Positions 21,779 to 27,839 of a stretch of 35,650 nucleotides of DNA are shown piece after piece. A model generated the notes under the pieces. That model did not search any database. It was not told the origin of the DNA and saw only the letters and a list, made by a program, of their open reading frames with translations. Position 1 is the first letter of the stretch. The number at the start of each line of letters is the position of its first letter. The position numbers and the translations under genes are program-made. The stretch covers positions 1 to 35,650 of the forward strand of contig JAFZQB010000002.1 of the NCBI GenBank assembly GCA_017552385.1. Direction: 5' to 3'. This stretch comes from Candidatus Saccharimonadota bacterium. GTDB lineage: Bacteria > Patescibacteriota > Saccharimonadia > Saccharimonadales > Saccharimonadaceae.

Positions 21779-22639
21779 ATGAAACAACGAGTTAGAGTTG
21801 TCGGTATATTGAAGCAAGAAGGGGAAGTGCTTTTGATGAAACGTAGGACAGGCCGGAGTATTGAGCCTGTTTTTTGGGAATTGCCAACTGGTAAGATAAA
21901 ATATGGTGAGCAACCAGAAGAGGCAATGGCTCGAACAGCATTAGAGTATCTCGGAATAGAGGTAAAAGAAATAAAGCTGAGAGATGTGGTGACATTTCTG
22001 GCTTTTTCAGGGTCTAGTCAGATGGCTAACTTATATATCGTGTATGAATTGGGTATAGCAAATACAGCTAAAATAAAGCCTAATGAAAGGTATTCTGCAT
22101 ATAAATTCTTAAAGAGAGACGAACTTTCCAAAATAAGAGTAGATGAGGCTACGGCTGCAGTGCTGGATTTAGAGAAGGATGAAGCTGTCACAGCAAATAA
22201 TTATCGTGAGGCGGTCAATGGCGCAACGGTGTATGTAGACGGGAGCAGCAGAGGGAATCCTGGGCCATCGGGTATAGGGTATTGTATTGTAGACGAAGAT
22301 GGTCAGGTGATTAAAAAAGGCGGAGAATTCATAGGCTTCGCAACTAGTCGGGTAGCCGAATATTATGCGTTGCGTTCTGGCGTAGAGCAAGCTATAGGGC
22401 TAGGGTTAAAGCGAGTGAGGTTCGTGGGGGATAATCTAATGATGATTAACCAGCTGAATGGGATTTATAAGATAAAGAACAGGGATTTATTACCGATATA
22501 CGCTGATATTCAAAAGAAAGTAGCGGAAAGTTTCGAAGCAGTGTCATTTACGCATGTGAAACGGGATCAAAATACGGTAGCGGATGAAGAGGCCAATCTA
22601 GCGATAGATAGACATTTTGATAGAGATATGTTAAAATAA
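21779..22639 (+). CDS. Nudix hydrolase-like domain fused to RNase HI
   Basis: 286 aa. Residues 1-135 are a Nudix fold. The box starts correctly (G38, E44, R52) but then reads TALEYLGI, so the usual RE and EE glutamates are changed to RT and EY. That makes normal pyrophosphatase activity doubtful. Residues 148-286 are RNase HI with VDGSSRGNPGPSG (Asp154), AEYYAL (Glu194), GDN (Asp217) and NTVADEEAN (Asp near 267), a complete catalytic set. It should cleave RNA in RNA-DNA hybrids. The Nudix part may bind a nucleotide or direct the nuclease. A GGTGGG ribosome site precedes the ATG, and a 160-nt structured leader may control it. Confidence 0.88.
   Translation: MKQRVRVVGILKQEGEVLLMKRRTGRSIEPVFWELPTGKIKYGEQPEEAMARTALEYLGIEVKEIKLRDVVTFLAFSGSSQMANLYIVYELGIANTAKIKPNERYSAYKFLKRDELSKIRVDEATAAVLDLEKDEAVTANNYREAVNGATVYVDGSSRGNPGPSGIGYCIVDEDGQVIKKGGEFIGFATSRVAEYYALRSGVEQAIGLGLKRVRFVGDNLMMINQLNGIYKIKNRDLLPIYADIQKKVAESFEAVSFTHVKRDQNTVADEEANLAIDRHFDRDMLK
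22632..22637 (+). promoter_or_regulatory. -10 box of rnpB inside the preceding ORF
   Basis: TGT-TAAAAT overlaps the last codons and stop of the Nudix-RNase H gene. The seventh base downstream is 22644, the first base of RNase P helix P1. Confidence 0.7.
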
Positions 22640-22643
22640 GCTA

Positions 22644-22996
22644 GAGCTTGAAAGACAATCGCTTGGACTTGTCCAAGAGGAAAGTCCGGACAGCGTAGGA
22701 CGAAGTAGTCGCTAACGGCGACCGCCCGTGAGGGTAGGGAAAGTACCACAGAGACAAAACTACCAAATTTGTTGGAATTTCTAGCGAAAGTGGTAAAGGT
22801 GAAAAGAGTGAGGTAAGAGCTCACAGCGATATATGGTGACATATATCGAAGGCAAACCCTACTTGCTGCAAGGAGTGCTGCTAGCTCTGGTCCGGAGACG
22901 CACGCCCACCGCTCGAGCATTCGGGTAACCGAATGCCTAGATAGATGATTGTCTGTCTTCGTAAGAAGGCTACAAAATCCGGCTTACAGATAGCTC
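22644..22996 (+). ncRNA. rnpB: RNase P RNA, bacterial class A
   Basis: About 353 nt. Terminal helix P1 is GAGCT/AGCTC (22644-22648 with 22992-22996). P2 is AGACAATC paired with GATTGTCT. Conserved landmarks are GAGGAAAGTCCGGAC near 22677, CACAGAGACAAAA near 22748, the AGAGCTCACAGCG region near 22817, GGCAAACCCTACTTG near 22850, ATAGATGATTGTC near 22942 and the 3' TCCGGCTTACAG. It is the catalytic RNA for tRNA 5' maturation. It is transcribed from a promoter within the preceding ORF and ended by a bidirectional terminator. Confidence 0.96.
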
Positions 22997-23000
22997 AAAA

Positions 23001-23023
23001 AACTCCCCGAAAGGGGAGTTTTT
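23001..23023. terminator. Bidirectional terminator between rnpB and rpmB
   Basis: AACTCCCC/GGGGAGTT (23001-23008 with 23013-23020) around GAAA. It is flanked by an A run on the left and a T run on the right, so it works for rnpB on plus and the ribosomal protein operon on minus. Confidence 0.9.
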
Positions 23024-23040
23024 GTTTTGGCAAGATGTAC

Positions 23041-23232
23041 TTATTTAACAAGACCTTTTTTCTTTAGAGTTCGAAGCGCAGACGTTGAGACGTTTGCTTT
23101 AACCTTTTGGCCATTAATAACCAAGGTACGCTTCGAGACATTAGGCTTGAAGACCTTACGAGTCTTTCTTTGGGAGAAAGAAACATTGTGGCCATACATT
23201 TTGCCTTTGCCGGTAATTTCGCAGATAGCCAT
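23041..23232 (-). CDS. rpmB: 50S ribosomal protein L28
   Basis: 63 aa. The N-terminal ICEITGKGKMYGHNVS is the L28 signature, followed by KRTLVINGQKVKANVSTSALRTLKKKG. It is a compact form with a normal bacterial length range. It starts one base after the rplT stop with an AAAGGAG site inside the rplT end. L28 is usually encoded apart from L35-L20, so the linkage here is an unusual extension of the infC operon. Confidence 0.95.
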   Translation of the reverse strand: MAICEITGKGKMYGHNVSFSQRKTRKVFKPNVSKRTLVINGQKVKANVSTSALRTLKKKGLVK

Positions 23233-23233
23233 G

Positions 23234-23581
23234 TTATTTCTCCTTTACGGTGTTAACGATTGCTTTGAAGGCTTCTGGCTGGTTAACGGCAAGGTCAGCG
23301 AGAACCTTGCGATCAAGGTTGATACCTTTCTTTTTCATGCCAGCGATAAGCTGAGAATAGGAAAGGCCAAGCTCGCGAGAAGCGTTGTTGATACGGGTAA
23401 TCCAAAGGGAACGGAAGTCGCGTTTCTTGTTTCTGCGGTCGCGGTATGCGTAGCGGAGGGACTTGATAACGCCCTGCTTGGCTAAGCGATAGCTGCGGGT
23501 GCGATAGTGCTGCATGCCTTTGGCGGCTTGCAGAGTTTTCTTGTGTTTGGCATGGGCGGGAACGCCGCGTTTAACTCTCAT
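23234..23581 (-). CDS. rplT: 50S ribosomal protein L20
   Basis: 115 aa, typical length. The very basic N-terminal extension ([15 protein letters not shown]) and [22 protein letters not shown] are diagnostic. It binds 23S rRNA early in 50S assembly and in several bacteria represses its own operon. It starts two bases after the rpmI stop. Confidence 0.97.
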   Translation of the reverse strand: MRVKRGVPAHAKHKKTLQAAKGMQHYRTRSYRLAKQGVIKSLRYAYRDRRNKKRDFRSLWITRINNASRELGLSYSQLIAGMKKKGINLDRKVLADLAVNQPEAFKAIVNTVKEK

Positions 23582-23583
23582 GA

Positions 23584-23778
23584 TTAGACTCCTAGGGCAG
23601 TTTTAACATTTTTCTTAATTTTGCCGTTAATGGCGGCGGCAGTCTTCATGTTGCGTTTCCTAGCCTTCGACTTCTTAGCTAGGATATGGTTGCCATAAGC
23701 ACGCTCACGGATGAGCTTGCCGGAACCGCTAATTTTGATACGTTTGGCAGTACCTTTATGCGTTTTTAGTTTAGGCAT
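23584..23778 (-). CDS. rpmI: 50S ribosomal protein L35
   Basis: 64 aa, typical length and composition ([21 protein letters not shown], then [10 protein letters not shown]). The first of the ribosomal protein genes after infC, separated from it by a 99-base structured gap. An AAAGGAAT ribosome site precedes the ATG. Confidence 0.97.
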   Translation of the reverse strand: MPKLKTHKGTAKRIKISGSGKLIRERAYGNHILAKKSKARKRNMKTAAAINGKIKKNVKTALGV

Positions 23779-23877
23779 AAATATTCCTTTAGGTTAGATT
23801 TAGTATTGTTGCGACCAATGGTCGTGAGGCGCCTGTAGCGGCACAAGGTGCGAGCGGGGAACCGTGGAAGTAGGAAA
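23779..23877 (-). promoter_or_regulatory. infC-rpmI intergenic region with hairpins, possible L20 control site
   Basis: On the minus strand the 99 bases hold GCAC/GTGC, a GGCGCC palindrome and CGACC/GGTCG hairpins before an A/T-rich stretch and the rpmI ribosome site. In E. coli L20 represses from a pseudoknot in this same interval. A similar role is an analogy, not shown. Confidence 0.35.
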
Positions 23878-24399
23878 TTACTTCTTCCGAATTCCGACCG
23901 ATAAGTTACGTCCGTTAAATTGCGGCTTGCCTTCGACTATGGCGTCTTCCTCGAGGAGACCAAGGACTCTATTTAAAAGTTCTTGTCCTACTTCTTTGTG
24001 AGCCATTTCGCGGCCACGGAAGACAACCATGATCTTTACGTGATCACCGTCTTCAAGAAAGCCTTTAATCTTGCGGACTTTGATATTAAGGTCGTTATCG
24101 CTAATTTTAAGGCCAATCTTCATCTGCTTGAGCTCGGATTGTTTTTCGCGAGCCTTCTTGCGATTCTTAGCCTCTTCTTTCATCTTTTGGTACTGATATT
24201 TGCCCCAATCGATGATTTTGACGACGGGCGGGTTGGCGTTCGCGGCGATTTCCACGAGATCAACACCGGCGTCTCTAGCGAGAAGTTGGGCGTCACGACT
24301 CGACATTATGCCGAGTTGCTCTCCATTAGATCCAATTACGCGAACTTCTGGGTAACGGATTTCTCCGTTGATTTTGGTGCGTGAGTTGTTTCTACTAAT
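23878..24399 (-). CDS. infC: Translation initiation factor IF-3, AUU start
   Basis: 173 aa when read from the ATT at 24399. The N-terminus ISRNNSRTKINGEIRYPEVR matches IF-3, and the linker and C-terminal domain follow (ANPPVVKIIDWGKYQYQK, then VFRGREMAHKEVG). The first ATG in frame (24306) would delete 31 conserved residues. AUU is the start codon of infC in E. coli too, where IF-3 rejects it and so represses its own synthesis. An AAAGGA site lies about 9 bases upstream. It is the first gene of infC-rpmI-rplT-rpmB, with a TATAAT at 24438-24433. Confidence 0.93.
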   Translation of the reverse strand: MSRNNSRTKINGEIRYPEVRVIGSNGEQLGIMSSRDAQLLARDAGVDLVEIAANANPPVVKIIDWGKYQYQKMKEEAKNRKKAREKQSELKQMKIGLKISDNDLNIKVRKIKGFLEDGDHVKIMVVFRGREMAHKEVGQELLNRVLGLLEEDAIVEGKPQFNGRNLSVGIRKK

Positions 24400-24432
24400 G
24401 GGGATGATCCTTTCTTCTTACCTTATCTGTTC

Positions 24433-24438
24433 ATTATA
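24433..24438 (-). promoter_or_regulatory. -10 box of the infC operon
   Basis: TATAAT on the minus strand, preceded by TAG, gives a leader of about 28 bases with a Shine-Dalgarno site. A leadered mRNA is needed for AUU start control. Confidence 0.7.
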
Positions 24439-24486
24439 CTAGAGTTATATAAAAAAAGCAAGGGGTAGATGAAGGAAAATAATGCG

Positions 24487-26004
24487 CTAACGTTTGCGGT
24501 AGTTGAGAGATTCGGAAAGATGATTAACATCGATAATCTCGGCTCCGTCTAGATCGGCTATGGTTTGAGCAACTTTTATGACTTTGAAGTAGGAACGGGC
24601 GGATAGATTAAGCTTATCTGATGCTGATTCGAGTAATTTCTCTGCGGCTGGAGTAAGGCGCAGAAGAGAGGAAACTTGATGGGAAGAAAGGGAAGAATTG
24701 TAATAGCTATCACAGCCATAGCGGGTGCGTTGACGAGCTAGAGCCTCTGTAATTTTATTTTTTACAACACTGTGTTCTGTTGGCTCTTTTAATATAACAG
24801 GAGTTTTTCGACGCAGGTCTGAATTGTCAACTTTTGAGACAGTAATATTCATATCAATGCGATCGAAAAGCGGGCCAGAGAGCTTTTTCTGATAGTTATT
24901 GATTTGAGTTTGGGTACAGGTGCATTCATGAGTCGGATCGCCAAGATAGCCGCAAGGGCATGGGTTCATGGTAGCAATAAGCATAAAGTCAGCTGGATAT
25001 GTGGTCTTGGAGTTGGCGCGGGAAATTGAGATTTTGCGATCTTCGAGCGGCTGACGGAGAGATTCTAGCACAGAACGAGGGAACTCGGGTATCTCGTCGA
25101 GAAAGAGTACACCGAGATGCGCAAGGGAGATTTCGCCGGGTTCAGCTTTACTTCCGCCACCAATGATGGAAACGGGGGATGCGGTGTGGTGTGGGGCGCG
25201 AAATGGGCGTTCGCGGACGATATTGTCAGTTTCTCCGGCTATGGAATGTATCTTTGTAATGGCAATTTGCTCTTCGGGCGATGGGGGTGGAAGTAGATTC
25301 GCAGCAGCGCGAGCCAGAAGGGTTTTACCTGCGCCCGGTGGGCCGGAGATGAGGAGATTATGGTGTCCGGCAATTGCAATGGCGATAGCGCGCTTGGCAA
25401 AAGCTTGTCCGCGGATATGGTCGAGGATTGGGGGAGTTGAACCTGTTTCTGTTTTTTCTACAACATTATTAAAGGGAGGGTTAGTTATGAGCTTTTCACC
25501 CTTGAGATGAAGGAAAAGTTCGTGAAGGTTTTTGACGCCAATAAGGTTGATGCCGGAAATGAGAGAGGCTTGAGGAATATTGTCTATGGGCAGGTAGACT
25601 TCGGTGATTCCTGCAAACCGAGCGGTTTCTACGATATTAATGATGCCGTGGACTGGGCGAAGCGCTCCGTCAAGTGACAGTTCGCCCACAAAGAGTTTGT
25701 TATCTAGATCGTTTTGAAGAAGCTGGCGTGATAGCGCCATAACGGTAAGGGCGATTGGCAGATCGAGATAAGAGCCATCTTTAAGAAGATCGGCTGGTGC
25801 TAGATTGATAGTTACTTTTTTATCTGGGAAGGAAAATCCAGAGTTAGTTAAGGCGCTTTTAACGCGTTCACGAGCCTCCGTGATGGTTTTATTGGCCATT
25901 CCGACGATGTTGAACACAGGAAGGCCTTTGTTCATATCGCCTTCTACTTCTACGATGCGACCTTCGTAGCCATAAGGGATCGCTGAATGAGTCTTAGCAA
26001 TCAT
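24487..26004 (-). CDS. comM: YifB/ComM family Mg-chelatase-like AAA+ ATPase
   Basis: 505 aa from ATG 26004. An N-terminal Lon-like ChlI domain (1-170; EVEGDMNKGLPVFNIVGM) precedes the AAA+ module with Walker A GPPGAGKT near 218 and Walker B VLFLDEIPEF near 290. The Cys-containing motif MNPCPCGYLGDP and the Mg_chelatase C-terminal domain follow. ComM is a hexameric helicase that promotes branch migration during natural transformation. The open frame extends 45 codons upstream, but conserved sequence begins at 26004, which also lies 7 bases after a TATCCT -10. The upstream extension would run into the tmRNA promoter. Confidence 0.93.
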   Translation of the reverse strand: MIAKTHSAIPYGYEGRIVEVEGDMNKGLPVFNIVGMANKTITEARERVKSALTNSGFSFPDKKVTINLAPADLLKDGSYLDLPIALTVMALSRQLLQNDLDNKLFVGELSLDGALRPVHGIINIVETARFAGITEVYLPIDNIPQASLISGINLIGVKNLHELFLHLKGEKLITNPPFNNVVEKTETGSTPPILDHIRGQAFAKRAIAIAIAGHHNLLISGPPGAGKTLLARAAANLLPPPSPEEQIAITKIHSIAGETDNIVRERPFRAPHHTASPVSIIGGGSKAEPGEISLAHLGVLFLDEIPEFPRSVLESLRQPLEDRKISISRANSKTTYPADFMLIATMNPCPCGYLGDPTHECTCTQTQINNYQKKLSGPLFDRIDMNITVSKVDNSDLRRKTPVILKEPTEHSVVKNKITEALARQRTRYGCDSYYNSSLSSHQVSSLLRLTPAAEKLLESASDKLNLSARSYFKVIKVAQTIADLDGAEIIDVNHLSESLNYRKR

Positions 26005-26010
26005 ATATTT

Positions 26011-26039
26011 AGGATATGGGAAAGGAAAATAGTTTGCAA
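26011..26039 (-). promoter_or_regulatory. Promoter of comM, leaderless
   Basis: On the minus strand TTGCAA (26039-26034), 17 bases, TATCCT (26016-26011). The ATG at 26004 is exactly 7 bases after the -10. Confidence 0.6.
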
Positions 26040-26083
26040 GGAGAAGCGGTTTAGAGAGGATGGACTGATAAAGATAAGTATGA

Positions 26084-26089
26084 TATAAT
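26084..26089 (+). promoter_or_regulatory. -10 box of tmRNA
   Basis: TGA-TATAAT, 11 bases before the mature tmRNA 5' end. Confidence 0.8.
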
Positions 26090-26099
26090 ATAAGGTGTT

Positions 26100-26456
26100 G
26101 GGGCTGACAAAGCTTAGACGAATTATTAACAGATATCAAGCGTGACGATTGAGCACCGTAAGTGTTAAATAAGTGAAAACACTATCAGCAAGCGTGTAGC
26201 TTACATGCCTGCTTATGCCTAAGATTTTTTTATAGGCTGGTCTGTTTCTGAGATTCCGTAGGAAACGGATTATTATATAACGGGGTTAAGGGCGATTTTG
26301 TGACAAAGATTGCTTCGAAAAAAAATTGTCATGGCAGCATGGAGTTTTGTTACTTGTAGCTTCAAGCATTAAGCCAAGATAAAATGAGTAACTATGCACG
26401 TAGAATGATATCCAGTGATTTTTCGGACCCGGAGGCAGTATCCGGCAGCTCCACCA
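26100..26456 (+). ncRNA. ssrA: tmRNA (transfer-messenger RNA)
   Basis: 357 nt. The acceptor GGGGCTG (26100-26106) pairs with CAGCTCC (26446-26452), followed by A and encoded CCA. The tag frame is best read from GAA at 26175 to TAA at 26220-26222, giving ENTISKRVAYMPAYA. This ends in a hydrophobic Ala-rich degron as expected. The resume codon is inferred. The T stem CCGGA/TCCGG (26429-26433 with 26441-26445) encloses the loop GGCAGTA instead of a TTCRANN loop, which is unusual. It rescues ribosomes stalled on truncated mRNAs together with SmpB. Confidence 0.94.
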
Positions 26457-26479
26457 AATCTTTGAGCAAAAAAATTATA

Positions 26480-26506
26480 CACCTCGAATTTTAAGGGGTG
26501 ATTTTT
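26480..26506 (+). terminator. Rho-independent terminator of tmRNA
   Basis: CACCTC (26480-26485) pairs with GGGGTG (26495-26500), followed by ATTTTT. Confidence 0.75.
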
Positions 26507-26531
26507 GTGTATTGACAGAATTAGGTCAAGA

Positions 26532-26566
26532 AAAAGACCGGTAACTGCGAGGAAAACCGGTCTTTT
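26532..26566. terminator. Second, symmetrical terminator hairpin
   Basis: An 11-bp perfect stem AAAAGACCGGT/ACCGGTCTTTT (26532-26542 with 26556-26566) with a 13-base loop. The A and T ends make it able to act on both strands. Confidence 0.75.
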
Positions 26567-26843
26567 CGTGTAGAGTGTGGAGTTATTTTTGGCTAAAAAT
26601 GTTTGTTTTTGGCTTTTGAATAATAAATTTATTCAAAAGCTAATACCATCATACCGCCTAAAAATGCTTGTGTCAATACTTTTTTGCATAATTTTTTATA
26701 ATTTTTTAAGAGTTTTCCACAACATAAAAGTAAGATCGTCAAGTCGCATGTGTCAAAAATACAACATGCGGTATGCTTGGCTATAACAGAGGGATATAAG
26801 CGCATTGTTGTAAGAATTATATTAAAAATCTTATACAAAAGTC
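26567..26843. other. AT-rich gene-free spacer with two inverted repeats
   Basis: No convincing gene. It contains a 12-bp perfect palindrome at 26612-26640, T/A tracts at 26681-26709, one DnaA-box-like TTTTCCACA at 26713-26721, and a 7-bp inverted repeat CGCATGT/ACATGCG (26745-26751 with 26764-26770). A 69-codon minus frame (26629-26838) has only a TTG start and a biased composition, so I do not call it. Confidence 0.5.
26612..26640. repeat. 12-bp perfect inverted repeat
   Basis: GCTTTTGAATAA (26612-26623) and TTATTCAAAAGC (26629-26640) with a 5-base spacer. There is no T run on either side, so it is a poor terminator. A dimeric protein binding site or recombination remnant is possible. Confidence 0.6.
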
Positions 26844-26872
26844 TTGATTTAATGAGGAATATGTGCTAGTAT
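26844..26872 (+). promoter_or_regulatory. Promoter of the structured RNA at about 26880
   Basis: TTGATT (26844-26849), a 17-base spacer and TAGTAT (26867-26872) preceded by TGC. The -35 plus extended -10 resembles the promoters of stable RNAs in this window. Confidence 0.7.
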
Positions 26873-26879
26873 CAAGGTG

Positions 26880-27200
26880 TCGAATGACAAAAATCAAAAT
26901 TTAAAATAAATTGAGAACATTAAAATGAAATATAAATAATCAAGCGCGGTTGGCGGCGCGAAAAGGTAATTTCTAGCCATAAATTACACCATTTAGGAAT
27001 TACCTAGAGCTTCGTCAACGTAATTCGAAGCGCGTTAGGATCTCGATCGTTAGCACATTTAGAAATACCGGAACGTGAAGGGAACTAACAAGGACCTGTG
27101 CTCCACATTCGTGGAGCGGTCAAACGATTTGAAAGCGGGGACAAGGATTGCGGCCTATAGTAAGTTTTAATACGCCGGATAATCCCCCCGCTTGTCAAAT
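26880..27200 (+). ncRNA. Unidentified large structured RNA (about 320 nt)
   Basis: After an A-rich 5' segment, strong nested helices occur. They are GGTAATT/AATTACC (26965-26971 with 26998-27004, inner TAAAT/ATTTA), GCTTCG/CGAAGC (27009-27014 with 27026-27031), and a hairpin GACC-GCTCCAC/GTGGAGC-GGTC (27093-27121). Last is a long-range composite stem: AGCGGGG/CCCCGCT (27134-27140 with 27186-27192), GGATT/AATCC and CGGC/GCCG. GTTAG/CTAAC (27049-27053 with 27085-27089) could close the centre. There is no ORF. No SRP tetraloop motif, intron core or known riboswitch is recognised. The 3' end is uncertain, as no clean terminator is seen. The extent is inferred from promoter and helices. Confidence 0.6.
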
Positions 27201-27250
27201 CAAACTTTTTACTTGGGGGAGAGCCAATGTACACTTAAACATAAGTGTGA

Positions 27251-27256
27251 TACAAT
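27251..27256 (+). promoter_or_regulatory. -10 box of the VirD4-like operon
   Basis: TGA-TACAAT lies 8 bases before ATG 27264. It excludes the in-frame TTG at 27192 as the start. Confidence 0.6.
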
Positions 27257-27263
27257 AGTATGT

Positions 27264-27620
27264 ATGCGTGGCAGAATCATACCGATTTTCAGTTTACTTT
27301 CTCTTTTTGGCATATTATTCATGTTGAACTACACCACTCCTAAAGAAGCAGGAGTTCTAGGTGTTTTAGTTTTTTTTACAATGATTTTTATAGCTTTGTT
27401 TGGGTTAATGGTTGAGCTTGTAAAAGTTTTTCAGAAAATACTAAAAGAGAAGAATGGGAAGGGTGGGGAGATCTCTAAGAATAAGACATATATGTATGCG
27501 ACCGTGGTGGCATTCGGACCGATTATCCTACTAGTGACTAGATCGGTGAATGTTTTGACGCTAGCCTTAGTAGGAATTTTCGTATTTTTAGGTTGTTTTT
27601 TAATACGCAAACGGGCGTAA
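27264..27620 (+). CDS. Small membrane protein of unknown function
   Basis: 118 aa. Four predicted transmembrane helices (about 5-22, 28-53, 76-93, 96-114) are separated by a Lys-rich cytoplasmic loop (about 55-70), with a short basic C-terminus (LIRKRA). No family is recognised. A longer reading from TTG 27192 would begin inside the structured RNA and before the promoter. It precedes the ATPase operon, so a membrane partner role is possible but unproven. Confidence 0.65.
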   Translation: MRGRIIPIFSLLSLFGILFMLNYTTPKEAGVLGVLVFFTMIFIALFGLMVELVKVFQKILKEKNGKGGEISKNKTYMYATVVAFGPIILLVTRSVNVLTLALVGIFVFLGCFLIRKRA

Positions 27621-27626
27621 ATGTGG

Positions 27627-27632
27627 TAAAAT
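27627..27632 (+). promoter_or_regulatory. -10 box before the 66-aa gene, leaderless
   Basis: TGG-TAAAAT ends exactly 7 bases before the ATG at 27639, so the two downstream genes can be transcribed without the membrane gene. Confidence 0.65.
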
Positions 27633-27638
27633 AAGCAT

Positions 27639-27839
27639 ATGTATAATGAGTTTGAGGATGCTTTAGCTAGAGATAACACGTCGCTTAGGAAGGAAATGGG
27701 CGAAGAAGGTCTGAAGGAGATTCAGAAGATAGAGAGAGAATACGCGGATGATCCATATATGTTGAATGTGAAGATACAGGATATGAGTGATACATTGATA
27801 CTTAAGGCATTTGGTCGAGTAAGAGAAGGGAAGAAGTAG
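27639..27839 (+). CDS. 66-aa acidic helical protein coupled to the VirD4-like ATPase
   Basis: Entirely helical, charged (LRKEMGEEGLKEIQKIEREYA), with no membrane segment. Its TAG stop shares the G with the GTG start of the ATPase (TAGTG), indicating tight translational coupling and likely a stable partner. No family is recognised. Its leaderless promoter supports it being a genuine small gene. Confidence 0.7.
   Translation: MYNEFEDALARDNTSLRKEMGEEGLKEIQKIEREYADDPYMLNVKIQDMSDTLILKAFGRVREGKK

Noticed and set aside
26005-26139. 45-codon N-terminal extension of ComM
   Set aside because: It is not conserved sequence, it runs through the comM promoter and into the tmRNA, and the family start matches ATG 26004.
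26629-26838. 69-codon minus-strand frame
   Set aside because: It starts with TTG, ends inside a palindrome, has no ribosome site, and has an odd Cys/Leu-rich composition. A 58-aa version from an internal ATG is no better supported.
26470-26850. Possible replication origin (AT-rich tracts, weak DnaA-box-like TTATACACC, TTTTCCACA and TTATACAAA near gyrBA)
   Set aside because: Boxes are imperfect and sparse, no dnaA or dnaN is near, and strand composition does not change sign across the interval.
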